DNA of 64,000 nucleotides from Diphasiastrum complanatum (GCA_029204225.1 CM055106.1:646711-710710), one strand, 5' to 3'. Positions 30,582 through 42,063 are shown, counted from the stretch's first letter. Translations and numbers: made by a program. The notes: generated by a model from the sequence alone, not told the origin.

Positions 30582-33425
30582 ATGGCAACCTCAATTGGAG
30601 TCATGTTGGAAGCCAATGATAGGCTTACCTCAAGTAACTATTCATTATGGAAAGTGAGGATGGAGTCACTTCTTGAGATGAATGATGTTTTGGATATTGT
30701 TGTAGGTTTGGAGGAAAGACCAGCAACACAACAAGATCAATGGAGGTATGACAAGAGGGCCAAGAAGGCTCTACACATGATAAAGATGAATGTTACCAAT
30801 GAACGTCTCAAGGAAGTTGGTAAGTGCACATCGTCTTTGGAAGCTTGGAATTCATTGAAGAAGCTTTATGAATCCATGTCTACTTCTAGAGTGTTGACTC
30901 TAAGAAGGCAAATCTTTTCTTGTTTGCAAAAGAATGAAGAAAGTCCAAGTACTTTTGTTTTGAGAATGAAAGCATTGAATGATGAGTTAGCTTGCATAGA
31001 TGAAGGAATTAAGGAAGGAGAGCTTATTCAAGTGATTCTTAATGGCTTGTTGGATGCTCATGCTAACATTGTTCAAAGTATTGCTATTCAAAAGACTTTG
31101 CCAAGTTTGATGGATCTTCAAGAGATCTTGATCAATGAGGAATATAGGCTTCAAGCAAGAGGTGGATCTACATCGACACTTCAAGAGGATGCTATGTTCA
31201 CAAAGGGAAAATTCAAGGGCAAAGCCAAAAGCAAGTGGTCTAAAGGGCAAGATCAAGTGGATGCTTCTTCAAGTGGCAAAAAGAAGGATAGATCAAAGCT
31301 CAAGTGCTTCTATTGTGGCATCAAAGGACACTTTGCAAGTGAGTGCTACAAGAAGAAGAGAGATCAAGGAGACAAGCAAGGTAATCTTACTCTTGATGAG
31401 GATGGTTTGGATGTGCAAGATGCAAATGATGATGCTTTTGTGATGTCTTCATGTATGCTTGCTAATGATGGAGATCTAGATCCTTGGTGGATTGATAGTG
31501 GAGCAAGTTCACACATGACCTTTCACAAAGAGTACTTCACTTCTTTGTTGGCATATGGAGATGACAAGAGGGTGATCTACATGGCCAATGATGGTGAGTG
31601 TGCAATCAAAGAGATTAGCACAATTCGTATTTCTCTCTCTACAAATAGGAATGTTCATTTGGAGGATGTCTTGTCTATTCCATCTATTACCAAGAATTTG
31701 CTTAGTGTGAGTCAAAAGCTAAGTAAGGGCCTCAAGGTTGAGTTTGATGGAGATGCTTGTTTGACCAAAAGGAAGGATGTCTTGATTGGAAAAGGTAAAA
31801 GGCAAGGGAAGTTGTTCAAACTTGATGCTTGTGTTATTGCTAACCAAGTTGGATTTGTTGCAAGGGAGCAAATTTCTATTCAAGAGGTTTGGCACAAAAG
31901 GTTGGGACACCTCAACTTCAAGTCATTTGAGGTAATGGCAAGGAAGAAGGTTGTGATTGGTCTTCCAAGTTCCTTAAGTAATGACAAGCATGTTTGTGAG
32001 TCTTGTGCTTTGTCTAAGTCACATAGACTACCTTATACTAGATCTATTTCTAGATCTACAAAGTCTTTTCAACTTGTATATTTGGATATTCATGGATTTA
32101 CTACAATTAGAAATAGTGGAGCTAAGATGTATGTAACATTCATTGATGATTTTGGTAGATTTTGTTGGATCTATCTACTAAAGAACAAGGATGAAGTGTA
32201 TGATGTCTTTGTCAAGTTCAAGAATGCAAGGGAGAACCAATTCTCCACAAAGATCAAGTGCTTGAGAGGTGACAATGGTGGTGAGTACATATCTAACAAG
32301 TTCAAGGCCTTTTGTGATGAGCATGGGATCAAGAGGGAGTATACAACATCAAGGACCCCACAACAAAATGGAGTGGCTGAAAGAAAGAATAGAACTTTAT
32401 GTGAAAGTGCTAAAGCTATGAGGTTACGTGCTAATCTTGACAAACCATTTTGGGATCAAGCTTTGTTGTGTGCCAATTTCTTGTGCAATAGGTGGCCGAG
32501 TGCTATTTTGGATGGAAGGACACCTTTTGAGATGCTATTCAAGAGGAGGCCGAGTGTCAACTTTCTAAGAACCTTTGGATGCACATGCTATGTCAACATT
32601 ACTCTTGATGATAGGACCAAGGAGGATCCATCTTCAAGAAGAGGTATTTTTGTTGGATATAGTGAGGTGAGTAAAGCCTACAAGGTTTACATTCCTTCTA
32701 CTAGCAAAGTGATTGTTGGTAGAGATGTCATTTTTGATGAGGGGAACATTCGAAAGGTGTCTTCAAGCATGATTGATGGTAAAGTAGATGGTTCTAACAT
32801 TCTTGATGTTGATGAGAAGGATTCTACTTTGGATGGTGGTGATGATGGACCTTCATCAAGTCAAAAGCCAAGGAGAACATCAAGAGAAAGACAAGTACCT
32901 TCAAGGCTCACATATGATCAAAAGGGTAAGCTAGTAGTTTCTGGAAATTATGTTGCTTTCCTAACCTCTTTGGATGAGCCTACAAGTGTAGATCAAGCAA
33001 GGAAAGAAGAGGAGTGGATCCAAGCAATGGATCTTGAGTATCAAGCTCTTATGAAGAATGGAACATGGAGATTGGTGGAGTTGCCTAAGGACAAGAAAGC
33101 TATTGGATGCAAATGGATCTTCAAGGTGAAGACAAACCAAAATGGATCTATCAACAAGTACAAGACAAAGTTAGTGGCAAAAGGATATGCTCAACAACAA
33201 GGAATTGACTATGATGAGACCTTTGCACCCGTGGCAAAGATGATAAGCATTCGAGTCATCATTTCACTTGCTACACTTTATGGATGGGATCTATGGCAAA
33301 TGGACATTTCAAATGCATTCTTGAATGGTGATCTTGAGGAGGAAGTATACATGGAGCAACCCGAACATCTCATCAACAAAGCCAAATCATGTGTGTCTTC
33401 TACAAAAGAGTTTGTATGGCCTTAA
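30582..33425 (+). CDS. Element B copia gag-protease-integrase-RT (first part)
   Basis: 947 codons from ATG. Gag to residue about 240; zinc knuckle CFYCGIKGHFASEC at about 242-255; protease DSGAS at about 305; integrase zinc-binding H-H-C-C (WHKRLGHLNF, CESCALSKSH); catalytic D, D, E in LVYLDIHGF, CLRGDNGGEY and QQNGVAERKN. RT begins GTWRLVELPKDKKAIGCKWIFKVK and goes through YDETFAPVAKMISIRV and QMDISNAFLNGDLEEEVYMEQPE. The frame is lost just after this (about 33365-33385): the frame-1 reading picks up NHVCLLQKSLYGLKQAPRSWY. An indel of one or two bases is inferred. The product supplies gag and enzymes of the virus-like particle of the element. Confidence 0.92.
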   Translation: MATSIGVMLEANDRLTSSNYSLWKVRMESLLEMNDVLDIVVGLEERPATQQDQWRYDKRAKKALHMIKMNVTNERLKEVGKCTSSLEAWNSLKKLYESMSTSRVLTLRRQIFSCLQKNEESPSTFVLRMKALNDELACIDEGIKEGELIQVILNGLLDAHANIVQSIAIQKTLPSLMDLQEILINEEYRLQARGGSTSTLQEDAMFTKGKFKGKAKSKWSKGQDQVDASSSGKKKDRSKLKCFYCGIKGHFASECYKKKRDQGDKQGNLTLDEDGLDVQDANDDAFVMSSCMLANDGDLDPWWIDSGASSHMTFHKEYFTSLLAYGDDKRVIYMANDGECAIKEISTIRISLSTNRNVHLEDVLSIPSITKNLLSVSQKLSKGLKVEFDGDACLTKRKDVLIGKGKRQGKLFKLDACVIANQVGFVAREQISIQEVWHKRLGHLNFKSFEVMARKKVVIGLPSSLSNDKHVCESCALSKSHRLPYTRSISRSTKSFQLVYLDIHGFTTIRNSGAKMYVTFIDDFGRFCWIYLLKNKDEVYDVFVKFKNARENQFSTKIKCLRGDNGGEYISNKFKAFCDEHGIKREYTTSRTPQQNGVAERKNRTLCESAKAMRLRANLDKPFWDQALLCANFLCNRWPSAILDGRTPFEMLFKRRPSVNFLRTFGCTCYVNITLDDRTKEDPSSRRGIFVGYSEVSKAYKVYIPSTSKVIVGRDVIFDEGNIRKVSSSMIDGKVDGSNILDVDEKDSTLDGGDDGPSSSQKPRRTSRERQVPSRLTYDQKGKLVVSGNYVAFLTSLDEPTSVDQARKEEEWIQAMDLEYQALMKNGTWRLVELPKDKKAIGCKWIFKVKTNQNGSINKYKTKLVAKGYAQQQGIDYDETFAPVAKMISIRVIISLATLYGWDLWQMDISNAFLNGDLEEEVYMEQPEHLINKAKSCVSSTKEFVWP

Positions 33426-34530
33426 GCAAGCACCAAGGAGTTGGTATGCTAAGCTTAACACTTTTTTACTCTCTCAAGGCTTTGTTATGAGTGAGTATGA
33501 TCATTGACTTTATTATAGGTTTGCTGGAAATGATGTTACCATCTTGCTAATCTATGTGGATGATATCATCTTGAGTGGTGGAAACAATCAAGATGTGGAT
33601 GATATCAAGAATGCTCTTAAGAAGGAGTTTGAGGTGCATGATCTTGGTAATTTGCATTACATTTTAGGAATAGAAGTCATTAGATCTTCTCAATCTACTT
33701 TCATTTGTCAAGAGAAGTATGCTAATTCTATTCTAGAAAGATTTCATATGGTAGATGCAAAAGCTATTGATACACCTATGGAGTCTCATGTAAAGCTTAC
33801 TATAAGAGGTAATGAAAGATCTTTCAAGGACATTACTCTCTATAGAAAGCTAGTTGGTTCACTCATCTATCTAACCATTACTAGACCTGATCTAAGCTAT
33901 TGTGTTGGAAGATTGAGTCAATTCATGCAAGATCCTAGTGAGGAGCATTGGAAGCTAGGAAAGCGAGTTTTGAGGTACATCATTGGAACTCGAGATTTTG
34001 GCATATTGTATGAGGGATCATCACCTAATCTTTTTGGATTTTCAGATTCGGACTATGCTGGAGATGTAATGGATAGGAAATCCATTAGTTCTTATTGTAT
34101 CTTCATGGGTGATGGAGCTATATCATGGATGTCAAAGAAACAAGCCACTATCTCATTGTCATCTAGTGAGGCCGAGTACAAAGCTCTTACACATTGCACA
34201 AAGGAGATGGTATGGATCAAAAGGATGATCAAGGATCTTCACTTGCTGGATTTTTCAGAGAGCCCAATCATCTTTTGTGACAATCAATCAGCCCAAAGAA
34301 TGGCATCCAATCCTATCTTTCATGCTAGGAGCAAGCATATTGCAATACAATATCATTTTGTGAGGGAGCGAGTCATTGCAAAGGAGGTGGAGCTTCAACA
34401 TGTGTCTTCAAGGAAATGTGTAGCTGATATTTTCACCAAAGCATTGGGAAAAGACTTATTCATGAAGAATAGGACTTCACTTGGAGTATTATCAAAGTCT
34501 ATCCTAAAACTAGCTGAAGAGGGAGTGTGA
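33385..34530 (+). pseudogene. Element B RT (YVDD) and RNase H, after frameshift and one stop
   Basis: Frame 1 carries CLLQKSLYGLKQAPRSWYAK, then an in-frame TGA at 33505 (MSEYDH*LYYRF). The rest is open to 34527: LIYVDDIILSGG is the RT active site, HDLGNLHYILGIEV follows, then TRPDLSYCVGRLSQFMQ, RNase H (FSDSDYAGD, SSSEAEYKAL, CDNQSAQ, SKHIAIQYHF) and ADIFTKALGK near the end. All catalytic residues are kept; only the two lesions disable it. Confidence 0.92.
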
Positions 34531-35175
34531 AAGATTCAACTAGTTTCATCACATTTTGCAATATTTTCATATTTGGCATATTGAGGCCAAAACTTGTTTT
34601 AGACTTAGAGGTTGACTTTCCAAAGTTCATTAGTCTAAAATTCATTTGAATAAACACTTTTTGAAAGTGTGGGAAAGATAGAATGCGAGTTTGAGTAGAT
34701 TCAATTTGAATAAGTTGGGTACATTGAATCTAGACCCAAACTTGGTAGGGTTAGCATTTTGGTGGGAAAGCCAAGTGGCCAAATAGGGTTTGGACCTGTT
34801 ATAAAAGGATGTAACTCGTGGAGAGAGTCATCTTCTCCCTTCTCTATCTCATTTCATGCTTATACATGGTTCTCTTGGGTTCTACTATCCATTGGTGCAC
34901 TATCTTGGTGATTGCTTGCAATTCTATGTGTAGAATGATTTATATTTGTTATTTTTGGATCCACATGTGTGAAATACAGTAGCTTGCTGGTTTTGTATGG
35001 ACAACAGCAGTACATAATCATTTCATTCAAGTTTGATCAAGTTCTATTAGTGTTTGCATCTCAAATTGTGTGTAGATGCTCATTTTTCTACATTGATGAA
35101 ATTGGTAGTGTATTTCTCTTTCTAACCAAAGATCATTCAAGTAGATTGGATCGTAAGGATCTGAAATCTTTCACA
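34526..35175 (+). repeat. 3' LTR of element B
   Basis: Starts right after gaagagggag. The palindrome has become CACATGTGTG by one C-to-T change. Followed by the target duplication CGATG. Confidence 0.93.
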
Positions 35176-35180
35176 CGATG

Positions 35181-35500
35181 TGTATGGAAAAACATCTCCC
35201 GACACTATGGTCCAACTGTTTTCAATGACCATGATCACTAAAGCACATGACTAGTTTTTTAACCTCGATCATGAAGATAAATTGGATTGGTCTAATCTGA
35301 AAGAATCCTTTATCAAGCATTTTAAGCCCTTTTGTTTGATAGAGTCTCCTTTTATAAAATTGAGTAACATCAGGATGGCAAAAGACGAACACATATAAGA
35401 CTTTATTGAGCATTTCAAACGTTTAAAAGGTCAAGTACAAGAACAGCCCTCCCAGAAAACAAAGTTTCAAAGACTGTCCACAATAACCCAACAAGATCCT
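35181..35500 (+). pseudogene. Element C gypsy gag, 3' part
   Basis: Continues the gag frame split by B: VYGKTSPDTMVQLFSM, HD*FFNL (stop where Trp is expected), LDWSNLKESFIKHFKPF, IRMAKDEHI, then a stop and DFIEHFKRLKGQV. This is the core of a Ty3/gypsy gag domain. Beyond about 35470 the frame cannot be followed and no zinc knuckle or pol of this element is seen. Confidence 0.78.
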
Positions 35501-36500
35501 ACCTGTCCGACCCGTCAGTCATGAATCATGATAGAATCCTCACGACAACACCACATGAGCACCATAGCAAACAACAGTTAAACTCGTTGCTCAATCAAGA
35601 AGTTCCTTGAGAACTTCTACCTTACCATGACATTTACCAGATCGATAATCGAACATAGACGTTATATGAACTGAGTAATTGCAAGACAAAGAGAAACTCG
35701 ATATTCCGTCACTTACTACTATTCCCAAAACAGAGCACCTTCACACGAGAATTGACCATTTCTTTGCAATCCTGCAATCTCAAATCTATATGTCTACACT
35801 TTCTGATGAGATTTCTACTAACTGCATATCATGAAACAACTCTGAAAAACCAAAAATCTAGACAGCGGTTCACTTATGAATCTCATAATCTGAAGGATAC
35901 TAATGGGAATAGTGTTTTCTCCTTCTATGCATTTCAAGACATATCGTACAATATTTGCTATCAATGATGGTAGATTTAGTGTCACCAATCTCGTCTTGTT
36001 TTTGACAAGGGCATCTCAGAGTTTTTCTCGTTACTCTACAAGACCAATGGGATATTGCAATTGTCAAGGTGTATTATCAATGTTGTTAAATGAAAGTTTT
36101 ATTCTACAAGTGCCATACCGTTTTTTTTTTTATGCCTTTTCATTCCTTTTGTGTGATTGATTTTTGCATGAGAAATAGCCATTGTGCATGAGAGTCTTCC
36201 GTAGAGTATCTCAAGCATACATTTTCATTCATCTATCCATCTTTAGATCACCTTGTAAAGAGTTTAGGATTTTTGGACATACTACAACTTTCAGAAATCC
36301 ACGTCATGTCAGAGTTGATTCTTGTCTTTCATAGAGATATTCATCTTTGAGTCAACTACAATAAGATCAAAACAAATTTAGTTAAAATTTGTTCAATCTT
36401 TAGTCCAGTCGCATGTTCGACGTGTTTCAACTGCATGTCCAAACACCGATCCAACCTTGAACATGCAAGTTACAAATACCAGCATCCCCACCAATAGATA
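35501..36500. other. No gene recognised; presumably remains of element C
   Basis: Short open frames without family motifs. The stretch lies after the gag of element C and before a G-run (12 consecutive G at about 36502-36513). Its origin is not resolved. Confidence 0.35.
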
Positions 36501-36829
36501 TGGGGGGGGGGGGGAGGTGGGGGGAGAGAGTGGATCTGCTTGGATCCACTACGAGCAGTTACATTGCCAACAACAACATCAACAAGATCGACAGCCAAGG
36601 TCACAAAACCAAAGATGATAACGACAAGGCTAAGAAGGCAAATGAGCAATCCAAAGAGACACAATCAGAAGAAGTACCCCACTCACGATGGAGATCCTTC
36701 AGAAAAGAGAAGCACGAGTATAAAAAAATTAGTCTCCTTCTTCAACCAGCCCTCTTGTCACAACATTTACATCTATTCTCATGCCTATCGCCCACACCAT
36801 TTACTGTTGTCACCACCGCCACCACCCTT

Positions 36830-37046
36830 ACTTCCATTTCTCTATTTTCCAGCCATGAACTCTTGGACGTATGTGTCGAAGTCACGCGACACCATCTTGA
36901 GCTCAACAAAATGTCGATACGAGTCCCTCTCATTCACAATCATAAACTCTTTCAAGAACACCTCCCAAAAAACATCCCAAGTGACTGGCTTAGGATCCAG
37001 GTCTCGCCACCATGACATGGCTTTACCAATAAAACGATCTTAGGCA
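36830..37046 (-). pseudogene. Ty3/gypsy gag fragment
   Basis: On the minus strand from about 37034 to 36850 one frame reads DRFIGKAMSWWRDLDP, VTWDVFWEVFLKEF, FVELKMVSRDFDTYVQEFMAGK, a typical gypsy gag core (SWW, W..F...F...F, Y..EF). It is open for about 63 codons and closes with TAG at the Trp position. The two overlapping plus-strand open frames at 36500-37043 are antisense shadows over this part. Confidence 0.8.
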
Positions 37047-37049
37047 CAT

Positions 37050-38980
37050 GGAAATATGTAAAATACGTAGTTTTTATGAAAAAGTTAGAATGGCATGGAT
37101 CTGCCCTAAAACCTAGTAAAAATATTGCCACTTTGAAGTGTTGAGTTCAAAGTAGCAGCATCATTTTCTCTCTTCGATGCTACGAACCGTCAAACTCAAG
37201 GTGTTATGTCCATGTCCTATATAAGGGAATCAGAATAATTCTTGACATGGATAACTGGTCACTCTAGTTGTATGTGGTTATTGGTTATGCTATGTCATTT
37301 CGGACGTGGTCGTTACAAGGAATTAATAATCATATGAGGGCCCAAACCTATAATTGGACATAGGAGCACTTGCATGGTGAATGACTGTTTTAATGCAAGA
37401 ATAAGAGGTCAATAGCTTAATATAGATTGCATGGGGATCCTAAGGGGAATATATTTCCTACTGAAAATCGATCATGTCTATCCAAAACAGTGTCCATATA
37501 CCATGCTCATTATATGATCTATGTATAACAATCTTGGTAATATTTAACTCTACTCTTTTTAAGTGTTACTTTAGACTATTGGTGAGATACAACTGGAAAG
37601 CATGGATATGCTCAGAAGTATGGATAGCAGTACGTGACATACTTGCTTTGTAAGGGTCACTTGGGTTAGCATGGCATGGATTTGCCCTAATACCAGCACA
37701 CATGTCCACACCATGTCTTTTGGCTAAGCAAAACTACGGTTTAAACTATTCATACTCTTTTTATAACTAAAAACGAATGATATGGACCAATTGATCAGCA
37801 TGGCACTCCCCTTGATATGGTGATATAACGGCTTGGCCTATCGCTAAAACATTGTTTGATTGGGAAGACTGGACTATATTTTAGAATGTTATTCAAAGAT
37901 GTGAAGTAGTATAACTTCTTTTGAACATGAATAACAATTGATGCTCAACTATGACACTTATCTTCCTCACTAAACTAACTTGTGCGGTTTTGTTTTGTGG
38001 GATCGTGGCAAGTATCAGCTGCACGTCTTGAAAGTGGTTACGCTTTATGGTGTTTTTTAGTACTATAATTTACTTTTCAGCTATCTTTTACTTTGTTGGA
38101 TTATGAATAAAGGCTTTAAAAAGCTTCAGTCTTGTTTTGTTAAGAGGAAATAAGTGCAATCTTGTATTCCTCTCTATGCATCCTGGTGGTGTAAATCCAA
38201 CTATTCCTTGGTTGGGATAGTACTGAAGCTTTTATCTTTTATCTGATTCATAAGCTAATAAAGGTCTATTTTTATGGTTTAGTCCACATGATGGTTTCAA
38301 AATGCTGTCTCTTTGGGTTATGGGGAGCCCCTTTCTCCACCTAACCATTTTGTTCAGACACTGATTTGTTGTATGAAAAAGGCCATTGAGATTCATAATT
38401 GTCATTAACACTGATAGGGCTACATGTTCTTCTACTGGACCTGAGGATAAGATTCTCTGCCTGATTGATCTGCTTGAAACTATTGACTAAGTAAAGATTT
38501 ATCTTGAGTTTGTTAAGAAGAAAGACACTTTGAACTTAGTGGAGAATCTTTACAGTCATCTTAATGATTTCGTTGAAAAATTCAATGAAGAGAAAAAGTT
38601 CTATAATATGCACATTAGAAAAGTGTTTATGTGCATGTGAAAATGCTATTGGATGTTGAGGCCTGCCCTTCCAACTCATCACTGCCCGAAGATATTCAAA
38701 ATTTTTGAAAATGAATATGACAGATGGTTGGATTGAGAAAATCGATGTAACATTAATGTACTTACATCGTCAAATCATGGTTTACAGAGTTAACTAGAGT
38801 TAACTCGTAGCACCAAATAGTTCAATATTTCAAATTTTTGCCTACACATATTTTTAGATTTATGGCTTTTCGCCTACACATATTCTCAAATTCATAGTTC
38901 AGTGTTTCAAATTTTGGCCAGCACATAACGAGTGGTGCCATCGAGGAAGCCCTGCTCCTCAATCAACTCTGTGATTCTCT
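37050..38980. other. About 1.9 kb without recognisable genes
   Basis: Nothing coding could be assigned. The phrase tggcatggatctgccctaa... (about 37091) is echoed as tggcatggatttgccctaa (about 37673). At 38819-38910 a phrase tttcaaatttttgcctacacatat is repeated imperfectly. Confidence 0.35.
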
Positions 38981-39005
38981 TCAATGAGAAAGATGACAGT
39001 GGATT

Positions 39006-40137
39006 ATGGGTGCCAAGAGAATATTCAAAAAACTCTTGGGTTCTGATGCATCCATCATCAAAAGGAACATTTCAAAAAAGCAAAAGGACAAAACTATTAT
39101 TTTGATCTTATTGGGCGGAATTTTGGATTTCAGAACATCATCAGAAGAAAAATCTATTTTTGAAATTTTAGTCCAACATGTATATATGCATTCAGAGATA
39201 AATGTGCAAGGATTCAATCGTCAAGATCACAAAAAAATAACTATGAGTATTGATATATTATAAAAATTTAAATTTTTTGTCATTCCTTATCATCTATTAC
39301 TAAACTTATCAATCTGATCATTTTTCTCTTGCAAATTTATATCCATCCAATATAAATGAATGAGAGCCAAGTGGATCTCTTGCATGTGTAGATGTAGTAC
39401 GCACTGATATTATCTACAGTATAGAACTACAAAAGATCTTGTTGATTGTGGAATCTTCTTTTATGAATCAATGTACATTCCTGATATAAATAAAAAATTT
39501 GGACAAATAGTCCCAATTCCATTACCTAGTTTTGAAAGTGATGAATGGGTTGCTTCAGATGTTATAGTATCAGAATCATTTTGTTGCAAACTATATAATG
39601 ATATAAAAAATTCATTAAAGATAAGCACGAGTTAAAAAACAGTCCGAATAAGTTGGTTTATTTCTTTGAATATAATTGTGGATATATTTTTTAAGTGTCA
39701 ATGTACACAAAACTCCAACAATGTTTGTATGCAAAAATTTATCAGATAGTTTATTATCTGAACTTATGGATGAAGGCTAGGACAAAAATTCAGATGGAGA
39801 AATAGAATGCAGAATTAGAATATCTTCCATGTGCTTTTGCTATCAAATAGAAAAGCAAATGTTGAACTTATGCTTCCATTATCAAAAATGGAAAAAGAAC
39901 ATGAGTAAATGGGTGCCACTCGATTAAGACTTGGAAGCCATTGGACATTCTAAGCGAAAAAAGATTGAAATAATATACAATGATGCACTTTTGACATGTG
40001 TTGAGGTGGAAGAGGATTGGAGCCTAAATTACATCAAGCATGAACTGTTGCTCCTACAAGATATACTTTTAAACTTCAGATTCATTTCAAATGGTAAACT
40101 TGTAAGTAACTGTAAACACTCTATTGTTTTTGTATAA
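39006..40137 (+). pseudogene. Protein-like segments of an unidentified decayed gene
   Basis: Three plus-strand pieces look like real protein but are in different frames: 39006-39263 (KRIFKKLLGSDASIIK..., from ATG), about 39425-39630 (VDCGIFFYESMYIPDINKKF, then IVPIPLPSFESDEW...) and 39931-40137 (KKIEIIYNDALLTCVEVEED, FRFISNGKLV followed by a gtaagt donor-like site at about 40099). I do not recognise the family. It may be one gene broken by frameshifts, or exons with introns. Confidence 0.35.
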
Positions 40138-40539
40138 TTTCTTTCCAAAATTGCTCGTATAATTATTATACAAAATGTAACATACTTTGTGTTAAATTTA
40201 TGCAAGTATGTAAAAGACATGAGCTCGAGATCAAATGCAGAGATATTGGCAAAACTATTCAACTGATGGAAGAACACTGAGATTTACTATCAGAAAATAC
40301 ACGTCCATCATTGTTACTCAAGATGAAAACAAGAATCTTGTCTTTTATCAATGTAGAAAAATTGAAATCTAGTAATGTACTATGGACACAACTTCATGTA
40401 AGAATCTAAAAAGATATCAATAAAAATCTCATAAATGGGTTGTTTATATTTATGATTCTGTCTCCTTTTTCGGATGGTAATATATACATGCTTACAATTG
40501 AAATTCTATTCAGTAACTTTATCTATATTTTCTATATTA

Positions 40540-40760
40540 GTATCAGGAGCTATGATGGCAACAATCTCATGTCCTATAATTTTGTCTTCCTATGTATTAG
40601 GAAGGACATGTATGCCTTTCTGATCATATAAAATAAGCTTTGCATCCTCAGCAATTTGAAAGGATGTTAGGGAAGGAGCAGGCTTCTTTACAACGCCCTC
40701 AAGCTTAGGCACAAAGCTACGCCATGTTGTACAAATGTTTTGATCAACTCTTGCCGCAAT
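40540..40760 (-). pseudogene. Unidentified exon-like coding segment
   Basis: Minus strand from just after tatatag (acceptor-like, 40761) reads about 70 codons with a single in-frame TAG: RVDQNICTTWRSFVPKLEG, KKPAPSLTSFQIAEDAKLIL and EDKIIGHEIVAII. Composition is clearly protein-like. No family was recognised. It is opposite in strand to the segments at 39-40 kb, so it is probably from a different source. Confidence 0.35.
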
Positions 40761-41059
40761 CTATATACATCGTCGAAGTTGTATGGCTCAAGAGTGAACT
40801 GTCATCACAAACTAGGTGAATGAGTAAATAACTAACAATCACACTAACAAATTAAAAATTTAAATCAATAGAACAACAAATGAACAAAATTTTATCTTTT
40901 CAATATCTACATCGACTTGTAGATTGTACCACTCGAAAAGGAGCTTTGTATTGTACAAGACGAACCAAGCACAACTAAATGTTAGATTTCTTATGCTCAA
41001 CCTTCAACGGATCGTTCAAGTAATGAGCATCCTGAAAAATGGAGACCGACTACATGTTT

Positions 41060-42063
41060 TTGGACCTTCACATTTTTTTCCCTTTTTAAAGATTCTTTTT
41101 GCCTTAACCATTTTTAGGCACCTTCATCTTTTTCGCACCTTAGCAAAAAATGCGACACACTGGCCAAGTGGCCAAAATGCCTTAGAAACCATTCTTAAGG
41201 CCCCTTGTCTTAAGGCCCCTTCGCAAAAAATGCGACAAAGTGTCCAGAATGCCTTAGAAACCATTTTAAGGCACCTTCGGCTTTTTTGGCTTTTTTGCAG
41301 CCTTAAAGTTAAGGCACCTTTTGTTTTTCACTATCTTTAGTCTAAAGCACCTTCGCCTTCTTCAATGCCTATTTTCGGCCTTTTCGCTGTCTTAAAACTA
41401 AGCCACCTTCTGTTTTTTGCTGCCTTTAGTCTGAAGCACCTTCACCTTCTTCACTGCCTGTAGTCTAAGGCACTTTTCAGCTTCTTTGCTTTTTTTTCTT
41501 TGTCGTTGTCTTAAATCTAAGGACGCCTTTGGTATTTACATACCTTTTAGGAGTTGCATACCTTCAGTCTAAAGGGCACCTTTGGGTTTTTCGCGTTTTT
41601 GCTACATTGGCAGACCGACGTCGCCAATTTATCAGCAACCCTAAAATAGCTAGACAACCAAATATCCCAAACGCAATTAGGGGTTACCAACTTGTACATA
41701 TGCAAAGATTGGCGTAAATAGCATTAAAAGCTTGTAAGATATTTGTCTCTCGACACCTGTAAATATATACACTAGCTGAATCAAGCTATGTAAGTGTTAA
41801 TTGAAATTCTCTTTCAATCAAAGTTATCTGTAGCCAGCATTATCACGCTCAGCAAGCTAAAGTTATTACTTCAAGCCATTGTACTCACTATTGATATTTA
41901 TTAGAGTGCAATTTTTGTCTCACTACTGCGTCGTTCATTTGCACAATCTGTATGAATTCTTCTACTTGAATATTTCTACTGCTAAATGTTGCGTTTTCGT
42001 TCCTACATGCCTACGCTCTAAGTCTCAAGCTTCCGCTACTGCTCATGCCCAGTTTATGACATG
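41060..42063 (+). mobile_element. Probable copia 5' LTR with internal minisatellite
   Basis: Ends ...tttatgaca followed by tggtatcgaaac, a primer site differing from TGGTATCAGAGC, and then a copia gag at 42205. The left part (41080-41590) is a degenerate repeat built on aaggcaccttcgcc and tcttttttgc. The left edge of the LTR was not fixed. Confidence 0.5.
41080..41590. repeat. Degenerate tandem repeat on aaggcaccttcgcc
   Basis: At least eight variants of (t)ctaaggcaccttcgcctt(t)ttcg recur every 45-75 bp, near 41111, 41208, 41265, 41317, 41344, 41400, 41440 and 41467. Repeat units vary in length, so this is not a clean satellite. Confidence 0.65.

Larger units (their letters stand above)
29332..35175 (+). 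mobile_element. Copia element B (5844 bp), nearly complete
   Basis: LTRs 29332-29981 and 34526-35175 are 650 bp each with TGTGAAAG...CTTTCACA ends, flanked by the 5-bp duplication CGATG (29327-29331 and 35176-35180). By eye the two LTRs differ at about 23 positions without gaps (about 96.5% identity). The primer site is at 29982-29993 and the polypurine tract ends at 34525. All copia domains are present in order gag-protease-integrase-RT-RNase H, but one frameshift and one stop in RT break the polyprotein. It is inserted in the gag of gypsy element C. Confidence 0.95.

Noticed and set aside
36500-37043. Two overlapping plus-strand ORFs of about 170 codons
   Set aside because: The right part is antisense to a clear gypsy gag, the left starts in a G-run; not supported as genes.
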